DNA of 51,769 nt from Actinomycetota bacterium (GCA_963169215.1 CAUJEE010000085.1:1-51769); one strand, 5' to 3'; positions 33,739-45,045 are shown, numbered from the stretch's first letter. Made by a program: numbers and translations. The notes: generated by a model from the letters alone, not told the origin.

Positions 33739-33744
33739 TAGCCT
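33739..33744 (+). promoter_or_regulatory. -10 box of the membrane GT2 operon (leaderless)
   Basis: TAGCCT followed by 9 nt and the GTG at 33754. It should drive the GT2, DUF5719-like and thioredoxin-like genes together. Confidence 0.5.
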
Positions 33745-33753
33745 CGTCGGATC

Positions 33754-36700
33754 GTGGACACGACCGGACCCCTTGCCCCGCCCGTAGTGGCGGTGATGGT
33801 GGTGCACGAGCCAGGCGCATGGTTCGACGAGGTGCTCACCGCGCTTGCCGCGCAGGACTACACCAACCTGCGCTGCCTGTTCCTGGTGGCCGGCGAGCGC
33901 GGCGACCTGCCGGCCCGCATCCGCGACCTGGTGCCGAACGCCTTCGTACGCGGCGTCGCCGGCAACCCTGGCTTCGGGGCCGCCGCCAACGAAGTGCTGC
34001 GACTGGTCGAGGGCGACAACGGGTTCTTCTGCTTCCTCCACGACGACGTCGCACTCGATCCATCGGCCATCCGCCTCCTCGTGGAGGAGCTCTACCGCTC
34101 GAACGCGGGCATCGTCGGCCCGAAGTTGGTCAACTGGTCACGCCCCAACGTGTTGCAGCACGTCGGGTACGACGTCGACCGCTTCGCCGAGATCGACCCG
34201 ATCGTCGAGCCCGGCGAGGTCGACCAGGAGCAGCACGACGGAGTGCGCGACGTGTTCGCCGTACCGGCCGCCTGTCTGCTGGTGCGCGCCGACCTGTTCC
34301 GAACCGTCGGTGGCTTCGACCCCACCATCGCCTTCCACGGCGACGACCTCGATCTGTGCTGGCGGGCGCACCTTGGCGGGGCGCGTGTGGTGGTCGTGCC
34401 CGCGGCCCGGGGCCGTCACCGCGGTCGCCTCGCCGAGCGCCGACCCGACCTGCGCCACGAAGCAATCGCCGAACGCAATCGGATGCGCGCCGTGGCCACA
34501 CTCACCGGTGGCCGGCGGTTGCCGCTGGTGACGGTGCAACTGGTGTTGGTGACGCTCACGCAAGTGCTGATCGGCGTACTCAGCGGGCACTTCCGCCGCG
34601 CCGGTTCCACTCTCGCGGCGTTGGTGGGCATGGCGCCGCGAACGCCGGCCTTCATGGCCCGGCGCCGCGGCCTGGCCCGCTTGCGGCGCGTGCCCGACGC
34701 CGAGGTGGCCGGTCTGCAATTGCGCGGCAGCGCCCGCGTGTCGGCCTATCTGCGCTCGCGCGAACTGCGCCAGGTCGACCCGGACAGCACCACCGAACGG
34801 CGGTGGAGGCAGACCGCCGGTTCGGCACCGGCATTGGCCTGGCTGTCGGTCATCGTGCTCGTGCTGGTGGGCAGTCGCGACCTGATCAGCGGTGGCGTGC
34901 CCCGATTCGGAGAGTTCCTCGCCTTCCCCGCCAGTCCGTCCGGCATGGTCGGCGACTACCTGTCGGGCTGGTGGGGTCACGGGTTGGGTAGCAACACCGC
35001 GGTCCCCACCGGCATGGGGCTGATCGGCGTGGCCAGCGTGGCGACGCTGTTCAACATGGGTCTGCTCAACACGTTGGCCGTGGTGGGCATGCTGTTCGCC
35101 GGGCACCTGGGCATCTGGCGTCTGGCGTCGCTGTTCCCCACGGCGCGCGCCCGTGTGGCGGCACTGGTGGTGTACGCGGCCGTGCCGCTGCCCACACAGT
35201 TGCTCGGGGGCGGCCACTGGACGGCGCTGGCCTGCTACGCGGCCGGGCCATGGGGGCTGCACCTTTTGCGCCGCTTCGCCGGTATCGAGTCGTCTGGCAG
35301 CGTCACCGACACCAAGGTCGAGCACTACGTGAGCGTCGATCGCTCACGGCTCGTGCGCCGTGGCGCGCAGCTGATCCTTCTGGCCGCGGTGGCCTTCGCC
35401 TTCGCCCCGGCGTTCGCCTTGTTGCTGGTCGGCATGGCCGCGCTGATGGCGCTCGGTACGGTCGTCGTCGGCGGGTCGTCGAAAGCCGCGCTCACCATCG
35501 TCGCCGCGTCTGTGGGCGCGGTGATCGTCGGCTTCGTGCTCAACTTGCCGTGGTCGTTGTCGCTGCTCGGCGGCGACGGATGGACGGCGGTGGTGGGCGT
35601 ACCCGTGGCCACCTCGCGTTCGCTCGGTGTGGGCAACTTGCTGCGCTTCCTCGACGACCGCGGCGGCGCCACCACGGTGTCGATCCTGCTGTTCTTGCCG
35701 GTCGTCGTCTCACCGCTGGTGGCCCGAGCGTGGCGCTTCACGTGGGCCGTTCGCGGCGCGCTGCTGGTGTTCGGGTTCGGGGCCTTGGCGGTGCTCGACG
35801 ACCGCGCCGATCTTCCCTTCCGCATGCCCGAGCCGGGGGTGCTGCTCGTGCCCGTGGCGATCGGTATGGCGCTGTCCGCGGCCACGCTCGCCGCTGCCTT
35901 CCAGGACGACGTGCTCGCCGGTCAGTTCGGCTGGCGGCAGCCACTCGGGTTGCTCACCAGCGTCGCAGTCGTGTTCGGGGTGCTACCCGGGCTGACGGCG
36001 GTGGCCGACGGCCAGTGGGGCATGCCAAACGGCACACTCGTCGACGCCCTCGCCGAGTTCGCCACCGATCCACCCGAGGGCGATTTTCGCGTGTTGTGGC
36101 TGGGCGATCCGCAGGTGATCCCTGTCGCGGCGTACACCTACCAGCCTGGTATCGGCATGGCGATCACGGATGATGGGCCGATCACCATCGCCGAGCGCTG
36201 GGCCGGCAAGCCGACCGGGATCGAGGAAGAGGTGGCCACCGCCTTGCGGCAGATGGCCGCTGGGGCCACCGTGCGCGGTGGGCGCCTGTTGGCCCCGTTC
36301 GCGATCAGGTACATCGTCGTCCCCGTGGCCGACGGGGTGAACGGCACAATCGAAAACCCGCTGCCGATCCCCGAGGGGCTGCTGGCCGTGCTCGACAACC
36401 AACTCGACATGGCCAGCCGCCTCACCAACCCGCCCAACTACCGGGTGTTCGAGAACACCGCGTTCACTCCGACGCGGTCGTTGCTGACTCCGCTCGGCGC
36501 CGAGGCGAGCAACAAGGCCGGCGGCGACGCGCTCACCCAGGCCGACCTCACCGGCTCGACCCCCTTCGCCGTCGGCGCTCCAGATCGTGGTGACTTCACC
36601 GGCACGCTGCCGCCCGGCACCGTGCATTTGGCCGTGCCCTACGACTCGGGATGGAAGCTCACTGTCGGCGGCGTCGGCGTTGAGCCGCGGCGGGCATTCG

Positions 36701-37086
36701 GTTCGACGGTGGCCTTCGATCTGCCCAGCGGCGGTGCGGTCACCGTCACCTTCGACACCCCGCCGACGCGCACCGCCTTGGTCGCGCTGCAGTTCGGGTT
36801 GTGGCTTGCGCTGGCGGTGGCCGCCAGCTCGTTGCGACTCGAACGGTTGCGCCGCCGTCGCGGCGAGCAAGGCGGTGGACTCGACGACACATCCACCATC
36901 GCCGACCTGCGCTCGCCGCTGGCAGCTACGTCCGGGGCCGCGGCGGGCGGTGCAGTGGATGCGACCGACGACCTCACCGCGATCGACGTATGGCAGGTGA
37001 CCGCGCCACCGGCATTGGATGGGTCGACCGCGTCAGGCGACCTGGACGACAGCGGCGGCTGGGCGAGCTGGGGTGACGAGTCGTGA
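33754..37086 (+). CDS. Large membrane glycosyltransferase family 2 protein
   Basis: The 1110-residue protein has three parts. Residues about 10-230 are a GT2 domain: VVAVMVVHEPGAWFDEVLTA, GNPGFGAAANEVLRL, the metal-binding FLHDDVAL and the acceptor-side FHGDDLDLCWRAHL. Residues about 260-770 hold roughly 12-14 membrane helices. Residues about 780-1015 form an extracytoplasmic beta-rich domain (FRVLWLGDPQVIPVAAYTYQ). A last helix (VALQFGLWLALAVAASSLRL) and an acidic cytosolic tail close the protein. The next gene overlaps by 4 bp, as is usual for actinobacterial GT2/DUF5719 pairs. Sugar and acceptor are unknown; it probably glycosylates or polymerises a wall component across the membrane. Confidence 0.85.
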   Translation: MDTTGPLAPPVVAVMVVHEPGAWFDEVLTALAAQDYTNLRCLFLVAGERGDLPARIRDLVPNAFVRGVAGNPGFGAAANEVLRLVEGDNGFFCFLHDDVALDPSAIRLLVEELYRSNAGIVGPKLVNWSRPNVLQHVGYDVDRFAEIDPIVEPGEVDQEQHDGVRDVFAVPAACLLVRADLFRTVGGFDPTIAFHGDDLDLCWRAHLGGARVVVVPAARGRHRGRLAERRPDLRHEAIAERNRMRAVATLTGGRRLPLVTVQLVLVTLTQVLIGVLSGHFRRAGSTLAALVGMAPRTPAFMARRRGLARLRRVPDAEVAGLQLRGSARVSAYLRSRELRQVDPDSTTERRWRQTAGSAPALAWLSVIVLVLVGSRDLISGGVPRFGEFLAFPASPSGMVGDYLSGWWGHGLGSNTAVPTGMGLIGVASVATLFNMGLLNTLAVVGMLFAGHLGIWRLASLFPTARARVAALVVYAAVPLPTQLLGGGHWTALACYAAGPWGLHLLRRFAGIESSGSVTDTKVEHYVSVDRSRLVRRGAQLILLAAVAFAFAPAFALLLVGMAALMALGTVVVGGSSKAALTIVAASVGAVIVGFVLNLPWSLSLLGGDGWTAVVGVPVATSRSLGVGNLLRFLDDRGGATTVSILLFLPVVVSPLVARAWRFTWAVRGALLVFGFGALAVLDDRADLPFRMPEPGVLLVPVAIGMALSAATLAAAFQDDVLAGQFGWRQPLGLLTSVAVVFGVLPGLTAVADGQWGMPNGTLVDALAEFATDPPEGDFRVLWLGDPQVIPVAAYTYQPGIGMAITDDGPITIAERWAGKPTGIEEEVATALRQMAAGATVRGGRLLAPFAIRYIVVPVADGVNGTIENPLPIPEGLLAVLDNQLDMASRLTNPPNYRVFENTAFTPTRSLLTPLGAEASNKAGGDALTQADLTGSTPFAVGAPDRGDFTGTLPPGTVHLAVPYDSGWKLTVGGVGVEPRRAFGSTVAFDLPSGGAVTVTFDTPPTRTALVALQFGLWLALAVAASSLRLERLRRRRGEQGGGLDDTSTIADLRSPLAATSGAAAGGAVDATDDLTAIDVWQVTAPPALDGSTASGDLDDSGGWASWGDES

Positions 37087-38666
37087 GCCCTGTGCGTCGC
37101 CCGGCAATCGACGGCACCGGCGGCGAGCCGCGCCCGGCAGGCGGCCGCGCGCGCGCGGAGGCGTCATCGACTCCATCGGCGCGCAACGGTGGGCGCCGCC
37201 CGCGCCGCCAGCGGTTCGTGCCCGACCGGCGCACCATCGCCGTGCTGCTCACCGTGGTGCTGCCGCTCGGTCTGTTCCTCGCTGCCCTGCGGGTGAGGGC
37301 CGAGCCGCACACCACGCCGCTGTTCGCCACCGTCGACGCACCGACCATGCCGCGCGTGCCCTACGAGGGCTTCGCCACCACGACCTGGTTCTGCCCCGGC
37401 GTGCCCGTGAGTGGGCGCGGGCAGGGTGGCACGGTGACGGTCGCCAATCCGCTCGACACTCCGCTGTCGGGCCGCGTCAGCGCGTACACCGATGTGGCCG
37501 ACACCGCCGCAGTGACACGCGAGTTCTCCGTTCAGCCGCGGGCGGTCGCCGAGATCGACATCGGCGAACTGCAGCCCGATGGCAGCTATGTGTCGGCACT
37601 GGTCGAGTTGAGCGGCGGTGGCGGGCTCGTCGAGCAGACCGCGCTCCATGCCGACGGCGACGCGGTGACACCGTGCGCCAACAGCACCTCGTCGACGTGG
37701 TACTTCGCCGACAACTACACCCTCGGCACCAGCAAGGAGGACATCGTCGTCACCAATCCCTACCCGGACGACGCGATCCTCGACATCTCCTTCGCCAGCG
37801 CCAACGGCACGCGGGCTCCGGACGCACTGCAGGGCATGCCGGTGAGGCCCTACTCGGTGGTGGTCATCAACCAGGAGTCGTTGGCCAAGGACGAAGCAGT
37901 GTACGCCGTGTCGGTCGTGGCCTCGCGGGGCCGAGTGATGGCTGCTCGCGCCCAGGCCTATGCCGACCAGCGACGCGGCTTCACCCTCAGCCTCGGCGCG
38001 CCCGCAGCATCGAACGAGTGGTGGTTCGCCGGGGGCTGGAAGGACGGCACCAACTTCGAGCGGTTCAGCCTGTACAACCCGTCCGAGGACGACATCCAGG
38101 TGCAACCGGTGTTCCTCGGCGTGCAGGACGAGACCTTCGCCAATGCCACCGACATCGTCGAGATCCCGGCCGGCCGGGTGGTGTCGTTCACCCTCGACGA
38201 CGCGCCCTCGCTGCCTGCGGGACGCCATGGGGTGAGCTTCACCTCGATGGAGGGCGTGCCGTTCGTGGTGGAGATGGCGGTCACCAAACGCGAGGGCACA
38301 GGGTCGGTGACGACGGTAGTGCTCGGGGTGGAGCAGGCGTTCGTCAACCCCGGGTTCTACCGGTGGAGCATGGCTGTGGGCACCGAGGTGCCGCTGGAAG
38401 AGGGTCTGTTGGTGATGAACCTGTCGTTCAACGACGCCACCATCACCGTCAGCGCGCTGGGGCCGGGTGGCGAGGTGCCGGTACCTGGCCTGGAAGCGGT
38501 GAACGTCGGCGCAGGAGCGATCACCGCCCTGTCGATCCCCGACGATCCTGGGTCGCTCGGTCGCCCGCTGGTGGTGGTGGCCGATCAGCCGATCATCGTC
38601 CAACGTCTGTGGTCGCGTAACCACGATCTGGCCGGGCGCTCGGCGTCGCTGGCGCTGCCCGGCTGA
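37083..38666 (+). CDS. DUF5719-like extracytoplasmic protein
   Basis: The 527-residue protein has a basic, disordered N-terminus (GRRPRRQRFVPDRR), a membrane helix at about 50-70 and an external beta-rich region. Repeating motifs such as TWFCPGVPVSGRGQGGTVTV, WYFADNYTLGTSKEDIVVTN and WWFAGGWKDGTNFERFSLYN mark three similar blocks of about 130-140 residues, each starting with an aromatic-rich segment before a strand ending in N-P. I assign DUF5719 by this pattern and the GT2 neighbour, not by alignment. The GTG overlaps the GT2 stop, so expression is coupled. It probably works with the GT2 at the cell surface. Confidence 0.75.
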   Translation: MSPVRRPAIDGTGGEPRPAGGRARAEASSTPSARNGGRRPRRQRFVPDRRTIAVLLTVVLPLGLFLAALRVRAEPHTTPLFATVDAPTMPRVPYEGFATTTWFCPGVPVSGRGQGGTVTVANPLDTPLSGRVSAYTDVADTAAVTREFSVQPRAVAEIDIGELQPDGSYVSALVELSGGGGLVEQTALHADGDAVTPCANSTSSTWYFADNYTLGTSKEDIVVTNPYPDDAILDISFASANGTRAPDALQGMPVRPYSVVVINQESLAKDEAVYAVSVVASRGRVMAARAQAYADQRRGFTLSLGAPAASNEWWFAGGWKDGTNFERFSLYNPSEDDIQVQPVFLGVQDETFANATDIVEIPAGRVVSFTLDDAPSLPAGRHGVSFTSMEGVPFVVEMAVTKREGTGSVTTVVLGVEQAFVNPGFYRWSMAVGTEVPLEEGLLVMNLSFNDATITVSALGPGGEVPVPGLEAVNVGAGAITALSIPDDPGSLGRPLVVVADQPIIVQRLWSRNHDLAGRSASLALPG

Positions 38667-38673
38667 CGAGGCG

Positions 38674-39117
38674 ATGAACCAACTACTGATCGCGCTGGGG
38701 GTGATGACGGTCGCCGGCTCGGTCGGGCTGGTACTGCGCCGCCGCCGTGCCACCGACGCCCCTACCCAGGCCGGCTATGCGGTACCGGTCCAGCTCGATC
38801 GCGACGACTTCGCCCCGGGGGTGCCCTGGGTGGTGGCGGTGTTCACCTCGGCCAGTTGCTCGACCTGCGCCGACGTGAAGCGCAAGGCGCAGGTGTTGGC
38901 ATCGCCGCGGCTGGCGGTGGTCGAGGTCGAGTTCACCGCTGCCCCCGCGTTGCACCGCAAGTACGACATCCAGGCGGTGCCGCTCGTGGCCATCGCCGGC
39001 CCCGACGGCGCAGTGCGCGCCGGTTTCGCGGGCCCGGTGACGGCCACCGATCTGTGGGCCGCGGTGGCCGAGGCGCGCGAGCCGGGCAGCAGTCCCGAGC
39101 CCGAACTCGGCCGCTGA
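38674..39117 (+). CDS. Membrane-anchored thioredoxin-like protein
   Basis: The 147-residue protein has one membrane helix (residues about 3-21), a short linker and a thioredoxin fold. The fold has VVAVFTSASCSTCADVKRKA with the CxxC pair C62/C65, the cis-Pro motif YDIQAVPLVAI and FAGPVTATDLW near the end. The stop of the DUF5719-like gene is 7 bp upstream, so it is the third gene of the operon. The CSTC motif suggests a reductase or disulfide-handling role facing outside. The partner is unknown; cysteines of the adjacent external proteins are possible substrates. Confidence 0.82.
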   Translation: MNQLLIALGVMTVAGSVGLVLRRRRATDAPTQAGYAVPVQLDRDDFAPGVPWVVAVFTSASCSTCADVKRKAQVLASPRLAVVEVEFTAAPALHRKYDIQAVPLVAIAGPDGAVRAGFAGPVTATDLWAAVAEAREPGSSPEPELGR

Positions 39118-39151
39118 CGCACCCTTGCTCGCGGTGGCTGCCGGTGAGCGG

Positions 39152-41062
<1,911 letters not shown>

Positions 41063-41068
41063 GCATCA

Positions 41069-41074
41069 ATGCTA
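41069..41074 (-). promoter_or_regulatory. -10 box of ftsH (leaderless)
   Basis: Minus-strand TAGCAT followed by 6 nt and the ATG at 41062. Confidence 0.45.
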
Positions 41075-41096
41075 CGGGCGTTGCGCCATCGTCGGG

Positions 41097-41118
41097 CATC
41101 GCTCGCGATGGCGATCGC
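41097..41118. repeat. Dyad-rich stretch in the ftsH/DUF3499 gap
   Basis: CATCGC-TC-GCGATG (41097-41110) followed directly by the palindrome GCGATCGC (41111-41118). It lies just upstream of the ftsH -10 box, where a regulator could bind (inference). Confidence 0.35.
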
Positions 41119-41219
41119 GCCCGGGCGAGTGCTCCGCTGACGTCGACGCGGGCATCACATCGAGTTCACGCGCCGCGCGAGCATTCGCCGAAATCCACCA
41201 CTTTGCGCGCGAAGCGTTC

Positions 41220-41225
41220 TAGTGT
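41220..41225 (+). promoter_or_regulatory. -10 box of the DUF3499 gene (leaderless)
   Basis: TAGTGT followed by 8 nt and the ATG at 41234. Confidence 0.45.
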
Positions 41226-41233
41226 TTGCCTCC

Positions 41234-41470
41234 ATGAGCAGGCAGTGTTCACGGACTGGTTGCGCCGAACCGGCGGTCATCACCCTCTCGTACCAGTACG
41301 CACGCTCGATCGTGTGGCTCGACGATCTCTACCCCGAGCGCGACCCTCATGCCTACGACCTGTGCCACCGCCACACCACCCGCTTGTCGGTACCCAACGG
41401 GTGGCGCATGGAAGATCGCCGCACCACCCGCCAACTGGTGTACTCGTCGGCCGGACGCCTCGCCGGCTGA
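41234..41470 (+). CDS. DUF3499 family protein
   Basis: The 78-residue protein has the DUF3499 pattern: RQCSRTGCAEPAVITLSYQY with a CxxxxC pair, then DPHAYDLCHRHTTRLSVPNG with CxxH, a probable zinc site. It ends with a short charged tail. The ATG at 41234 gives the conserved start and follows TAGTGT by 8 nt. Actinobacteria keep this gene next to manB (Rv3258c/Rv3257c in Mycobacterium). Here three genes separate them: CPBP protease, PTPS-related protein, then manB. Function is unknown. Confidence 0.85.
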   Translation: MSRQCSRTGCAEPAVITLSYQYARSIVWLDDLYPERDPHAYDLCHRHTTRLSVPNGWRMEDRRTTRQLVYSSAGRLAG

Positions 41471-41527
41471 GATGCCAGGCGGCTGACGCGCGGCGCGTGG
41501 GCACGGTTGGCGCTGGTGAGTGAAAGC

Positions 41528-41533
41528 TAGGCT
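41528..41533 (+). promoter_or_regulatory. -10 box of the CPBP protease gene (leaderless)
   Basis: TAGGCT followed by 8 nt and the GTG at 41542. Confidence 0.45.
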
Positions 41534-41541
41534 CGCCATCT

Positions 41542-42267
41542 GTGTCCGCGACCTCCGCCGCCCGTGCAGTCGCCGCCGACACGGCACCGATCCCGCCCCG
41601 TGACGCAGTGCTTGCCTGGCTCGCGGGGTGGTTCGGTGGATCGCTGCTGTCGGCCCTCGTGTTCCAGGCCAGCGGTCACCGCAACTTGGCCGACACACCG
41701 CCGGCCTGGATCCTGGCCGCGCAGTTGGCGTTGTGGACCCCGCTGATCGCGGCCACGTGGTACATCGGCAGCCGTCACGGCAGCGGCGACCTGCGCCGCG
41801 ACTTCGCCCTGCGTTGGCGAACGATCGACCTGCTCGGCATACCCCTCGGCGTCGTCGCCCAACTGGGGCTGCTGCCGCTGCTGTACTGGCCGCTCGACCA
41901 CTTCTGGCCCGACGTCTTCGGCCGCGATCGGCTCGAGCGTCCGGCGCGCGACCTGTGGAGTGGCGCACAGGGCTTCGGTGTGGTGCTGGTGGTGCTCGTC
42001 GCCGCGGTCGGCGCTCCGCTGGTGGAGGAGTTGGTGTACCGCGGTCTGTTGCAGGGCAACCTCGTACGTTGCCTCGGTCGCGTGACTGGTGTGCTGCTGG
42101 CCAGCGCCTGGTTCGCGGCTATTCACTTCCAATCGGCGCAACTGCCCGGTCTGCTCGCGGTCGGTCTGCTGTTCGGCTTGTGCGCGCTCTTTACACGACG
42201 ACTCGGCATGGCCGTGCTGTGCCACGTCGCGTTCAACGCCACCGGCCTCGCCCTGGTCGCCGGCTGA
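41542..42267 (+). CDS. CPBP family intramembrane glutamic/metalloprotease
   Basis: The 241-residue protein has about six to seven membrane helices. The CPBP/Abi motifs are in order: motif 1 VGAPLVEELVYRGLLQGNL (EExxxR), motif 2 WFAAIHFQSAQLPG (His) and motif 3 HVAFNATGLALV (HxxxN). A role in CAAX-type processing or another intramembrane cleavage is family knowledge. The start GTG follows TAGGCT by 8 nt. It precedes the large PTPS-related protein by 77 bp on the same strand. Its substrate is unknown. Confidence 0.87.
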   Translation: MSATSAARAVAADTAPIPPRDAVLAWLAGWFGGSLLSALVFQASGHRNLADTPPAWILAAQLALWTPLIAATWYIGSRHGSGDLRRDFALRWRTIDLLGIPLGVVAQLGLLPLLYWPLDHFWPDVFGRDRLERPARDLWSGAQGFGVVLVVLVAAVGAPLVEELVYRGLLQGNLVRCLGRVTGVLLASAWFAAIHFQSAQLPGLLAVGLLFGLCALFTRRLGMAVLCHVAFNATGLALVAG

Positions 42268-42344
42268 GGCTCGACCGTGACATTGCGTGACCGCCCGTTC
42301 GTGACACCGACGACCCGCCTCGACATGGAAAGATGCCCGGCGCA

Positions 42345-44993
42345 ATGACTGACGAAACCGCCCCTGAGCAACCAACAGGCGATGGCGCCGCACGTGAGGT
42401 CGCCTGCATCGAGACGGCGAGTGCTCCTCGCGGCGCGATAGCGCGTCTGATCGAGCGTGCCGCCACGCGCGCAGTCCGCCGGCCGACGAACTGGATCAAC
42501 GCGCCGTGGCCCACCGAGCGCATCGTGCAGTACCTCACCGCGTTGGCCCTCGTCGGTGGCAGCACCTTCGCGGTGCTCAGCATCGTGCACCTCGACCTGG
42601 TGTTCAGCAACACCATCCCCACCGGCGGTGACATGGGCGCGCACGTGATGGGGCCTGCCTATCTGCGCGACCACCTGCTGCCCGAGGGGCAGATCTCCGG
42701 GTGGAGCCAGTACTGGTACAACGGCCTGCCGATGTACCGCTTCTACATGGTGGTACCCGCGTTGATGATCGTCGCGCTCAACGTCATCTTCCCCTACGGG
42801 GTGGCGTTCAAGATCGTCGCCGTGCTCGGGTTGGTGACGCTGCCGTTCTGCTGCTGGGCGTTCGGGCGGCTGGCCCGCTTCCGCTACCCGATGCCCGAAC
42901 TGATGGCGCTCGCCGGGTTGATGTTCCTGCTCGACGAAAGCTTCAGCATCTACGGCGGCAACGTGAAGAGCACGATGGCCGGCGAATTCTCCTTCTCGAT
43001 CGCGCTGTCGCTGGCGATGCTCGGCCTCGGTCTGTTCGCCCGCGGCCTGGAGACGGGCAAGTTCCGCAACTGGGCGGCGATCGTGCTCGCGCTCTCCATT
43101 CTCAGCCACGGCATCGTGGCCATCTTCGTCGTCCTCGCCGCCTTCTTGATGTGGCTGGTGTGGATGGATCGCACACGCTTCGTCTACGGCCTGACGATGG
43201 GCCTCACCGCGGTGCTGCTGGCCGCCTTCTGGCTGTTCCCCTTCCTGTTCAACCACCAGTACATGACCGACATGAAGTACGGGTTCCGCCCGGACGGCAC
43301 CACCGACAGCTTCTGGGACATGTTCTTCCCGTGGCCGACGTTCCTCGATGTGCTGATCTCCGGGCTCGCCGTGGTCGGTTTCGTCAGCAGTGTGGCCAAA
43401 CGCAACCTCAACGGCGCGTGGCTGGGCATCACCTGCTTCGCGTTGATGGCCGCCACCTACATGGCCCGAGACAGCCTGCCGGTGATCGGGTTGCTGTGGA
43501 ACCCGCGCATCCTGCCCTTCTTGTACCTGATGCGGCTGCTGCTGGCGATGGTGGGTGTGGCCGACATCGCCCATTTCCTGGTGAAGGGCTGGAGGATGGC
43601 GACGCCCACCCCGAGGCAGGTGGCCTTCAGCGGTTTGGCCGCATCGCTGCTCGTCGGCTCGGTGGTGATGGTCGGTGAACTGCTGCTGTACCGCGAACTG
43701 CCCGGAGCGGAGTACCGCACGCACAACGGCCAGACGGTCTATTCGTGGGGTATCGGCGGGTTCTATCCGGTGTCGCTCACCCCCACGTCGGAAGACGCGC
43801 AGGCTGACGGCTGGACGAGGTACAACTTCCTCGGCATCAACGGCAGCGGGCGCAACTACTACGGCGAGTACCGCGAGTTGGTGCTGACGATGGACGACCT
43901 CGGCAAGAGCGACGACCCCCACCTCGGTTGCGGGCAGGCGCTATGGGAGAACAACGGCGCCACCGGCAAGTACGGCACGACGATGGCCCTGATGCTGCTG
44001 CCGCACTGGACCGACGGCTGCATCACCAGCTCGGAGGGCTTGTTCTTCGAGGCTTCCGGCACCACGCCCTACCACTTCCTGACTGCCGCGGCGATGAGCG
44101 AGAACAGCTCCAACCCGGTGCGCGAGCTGCGCTACGTCGACAACGACGCCTCGGTCGGTGTGCCGATGCTGCAGAAGCTGGGCACCAAGTACGTGATGGT
44201 GTTCACCCAGGCGGCCAAGGACGAGGCCGCAGTGCGCGGCGACCTCGAACTGGTGGCCACCGCCGGGGCGTGGGAGGTCTACCGCGTGCAGGACAGCGAG
44301 GTGGTGGTACCCCTGCGGGTGCAGCCGGTGGTGGTGGCCCACCGTGGCGGCGACCAGCGCGAGCGCCACCTGGAGCTGGGCACTTCCTGGTTCCAGAACG
44401 ACGGCGAGTGGGCCGCGCTGCCCGCCGACGACGGACCCGCCGAGTGGCAACGCATCGAGGTGCAAGTCGACCTCACCCGGCGCGTCGGCGAGCCCGACGG
44501 GCGCAGTCGCAAGGTCGACATCGTCGTGCCCCGCCAGCCGATCGAGCCGGTCGAGCTTCCGGCGATCACGGTGTCGAACTATCGCCTCGGCAACCAAGAC
44601 CTCAGCTTCGACGTGTCGCAGGTGGGAGTGCCGGTGCTGGTGAAGGTGAGTTACTTCCCCAACTGGGAGGTCGACGGGGCAGATGGGCCTTACCGCGTCG
44701 CACCGAACTTCATGGTGGTGGTGCCCACATCGACGCATGTGCGCCTGTACTACGAGCAGTCGAAGTCGGATTGGCTGTTCTACTGCCTCACCCTGGTGGG
44801 CATCGGGCTGCTCGTGTTCTGGCGGATCAAGGGCGATGTCGTGCACGCCAACACCCACCCCATCGAGGCAACACGGAGGCGCTTGCGACAGCAAGGGAAG
44901 GCATCGCAGTCATCGCAGGCATCGCAGTCATCGCCGGGCGATGCGGGCGCAGTCGATACCGCGCCCGAGTCGAGTTTCCGGGCGCCGGACTGA
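42345..44993 (+). CDS. Large polytopic membrane protein (6-pyruvoyl-tetrahydropterin synthase-related type)
   Basis: The 882-residue protein has a cytosolic lead of about 60 residues, a first helix at about 65-85 and then the external loop PTGGDMGAHVMGPAYLRDHL. WYNGLPMYRFYMVVPALMIV follows. That layout (Asp in the first loop, then many helices) resembles GT-C glycosyltransferases and the PTPS-related membrane family. About 10-11 helices lie before residue about 460. A large external region of about 370 residues follows, then a last helix at about 835-850 (WLFYCLTLVGIGLLVFW) and a Gln/Ser-rich tail. The start could also be the ATG four codons upstream. The gene precedes manB. Lipid-sugar transfer is a plausible role, not shown. 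Confidence 0.78.
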   Translation: MTDETAPEQPTGDGAAREVACIETASAPRGAIARLIERAATRAVRRPTNWINAPWPTERIVQYLTALALVGGSTFAVLSIVHLDLVFSNTIPTGGDMGAHVMGPAYLRDHLLPEGQISGWSQYWYNGLPMYRFYMVVPALMIVALNVIFPYGVAFKIVAVLGLVTLPFCCWAFGRLARFRYPMPELMALAGLMFLLDESFSIYGGNVKSTMAGEFSFSIALSLAMLGLGLFARGLETGKFRNWAAIVLALSILSHGIVAIFVVLAAFLMWLVWMDRTRFVYGLTMGLTAVLLAAFWLFPFLFNHQYMTDMKYGFRPDGTTDSFWDMFFPWPTFLDVLISGLAVVGFVSSVAKRNLNGAWLGITCFALMAATYMARDSLPVIGLLWNPRILPFLYLMRLLLAMVGVADIAHFLVKGWRMATPTPRQVAFSGLAASLLVGSVVMVGELLLYRELPGAEYRTHNGQTVYSWGIGGFYPVSLTPTSEDAQADGWTRYNFLGINGSGRNYYGEYRELVLTMDDLGKSDDPHLGCGQALWENNGATGKYGTTMALMLLPHWTDGCITSSEGLFFEASGTTPYHFLTAAAMSENSSNPVRELRYVDNDASVGVPMLQKLGTKYVMVFTQAAKDEAAVRGDLELVATAGAWEVYRVQDSEVVVPLRVQPVVVAHRGGDQRERHLELGTSWFQNDGEWAALPADDGPAEWQRIEVQVDLTRRVGEPDGRSRKVDIVVPRQPIEPVELPAITVSNYRLGNQDLSFDVSQVGVPVLVKVSYFPNWEVDGADGPYRVAPNFMVVVPTSTHVRLYYEQSKSDWLFYCLTLVGIGLLVFWRIKGDVVHANTHPIEATRRRLRQQGKASQSSQASQSSPGDAGAVDTAPESSFRAPD
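44901..44935 (+). repeat. Tandem 18-bp repeat in the C-terminal tail
   Basis: GCATCGCAGTCATCGCAG followed by an almost identical copy encodes ASQSSQASQSSP in the cytosolic tail of the large membrane protein. It is a likely slippage-prone site. Confidence 0.7.
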
Positions 44994-45045
44994 CGCGGCT
45001 CCGTCCATTGCCCGCGGATCGGGCGCGGGCTCGGTCGACCGGCGA

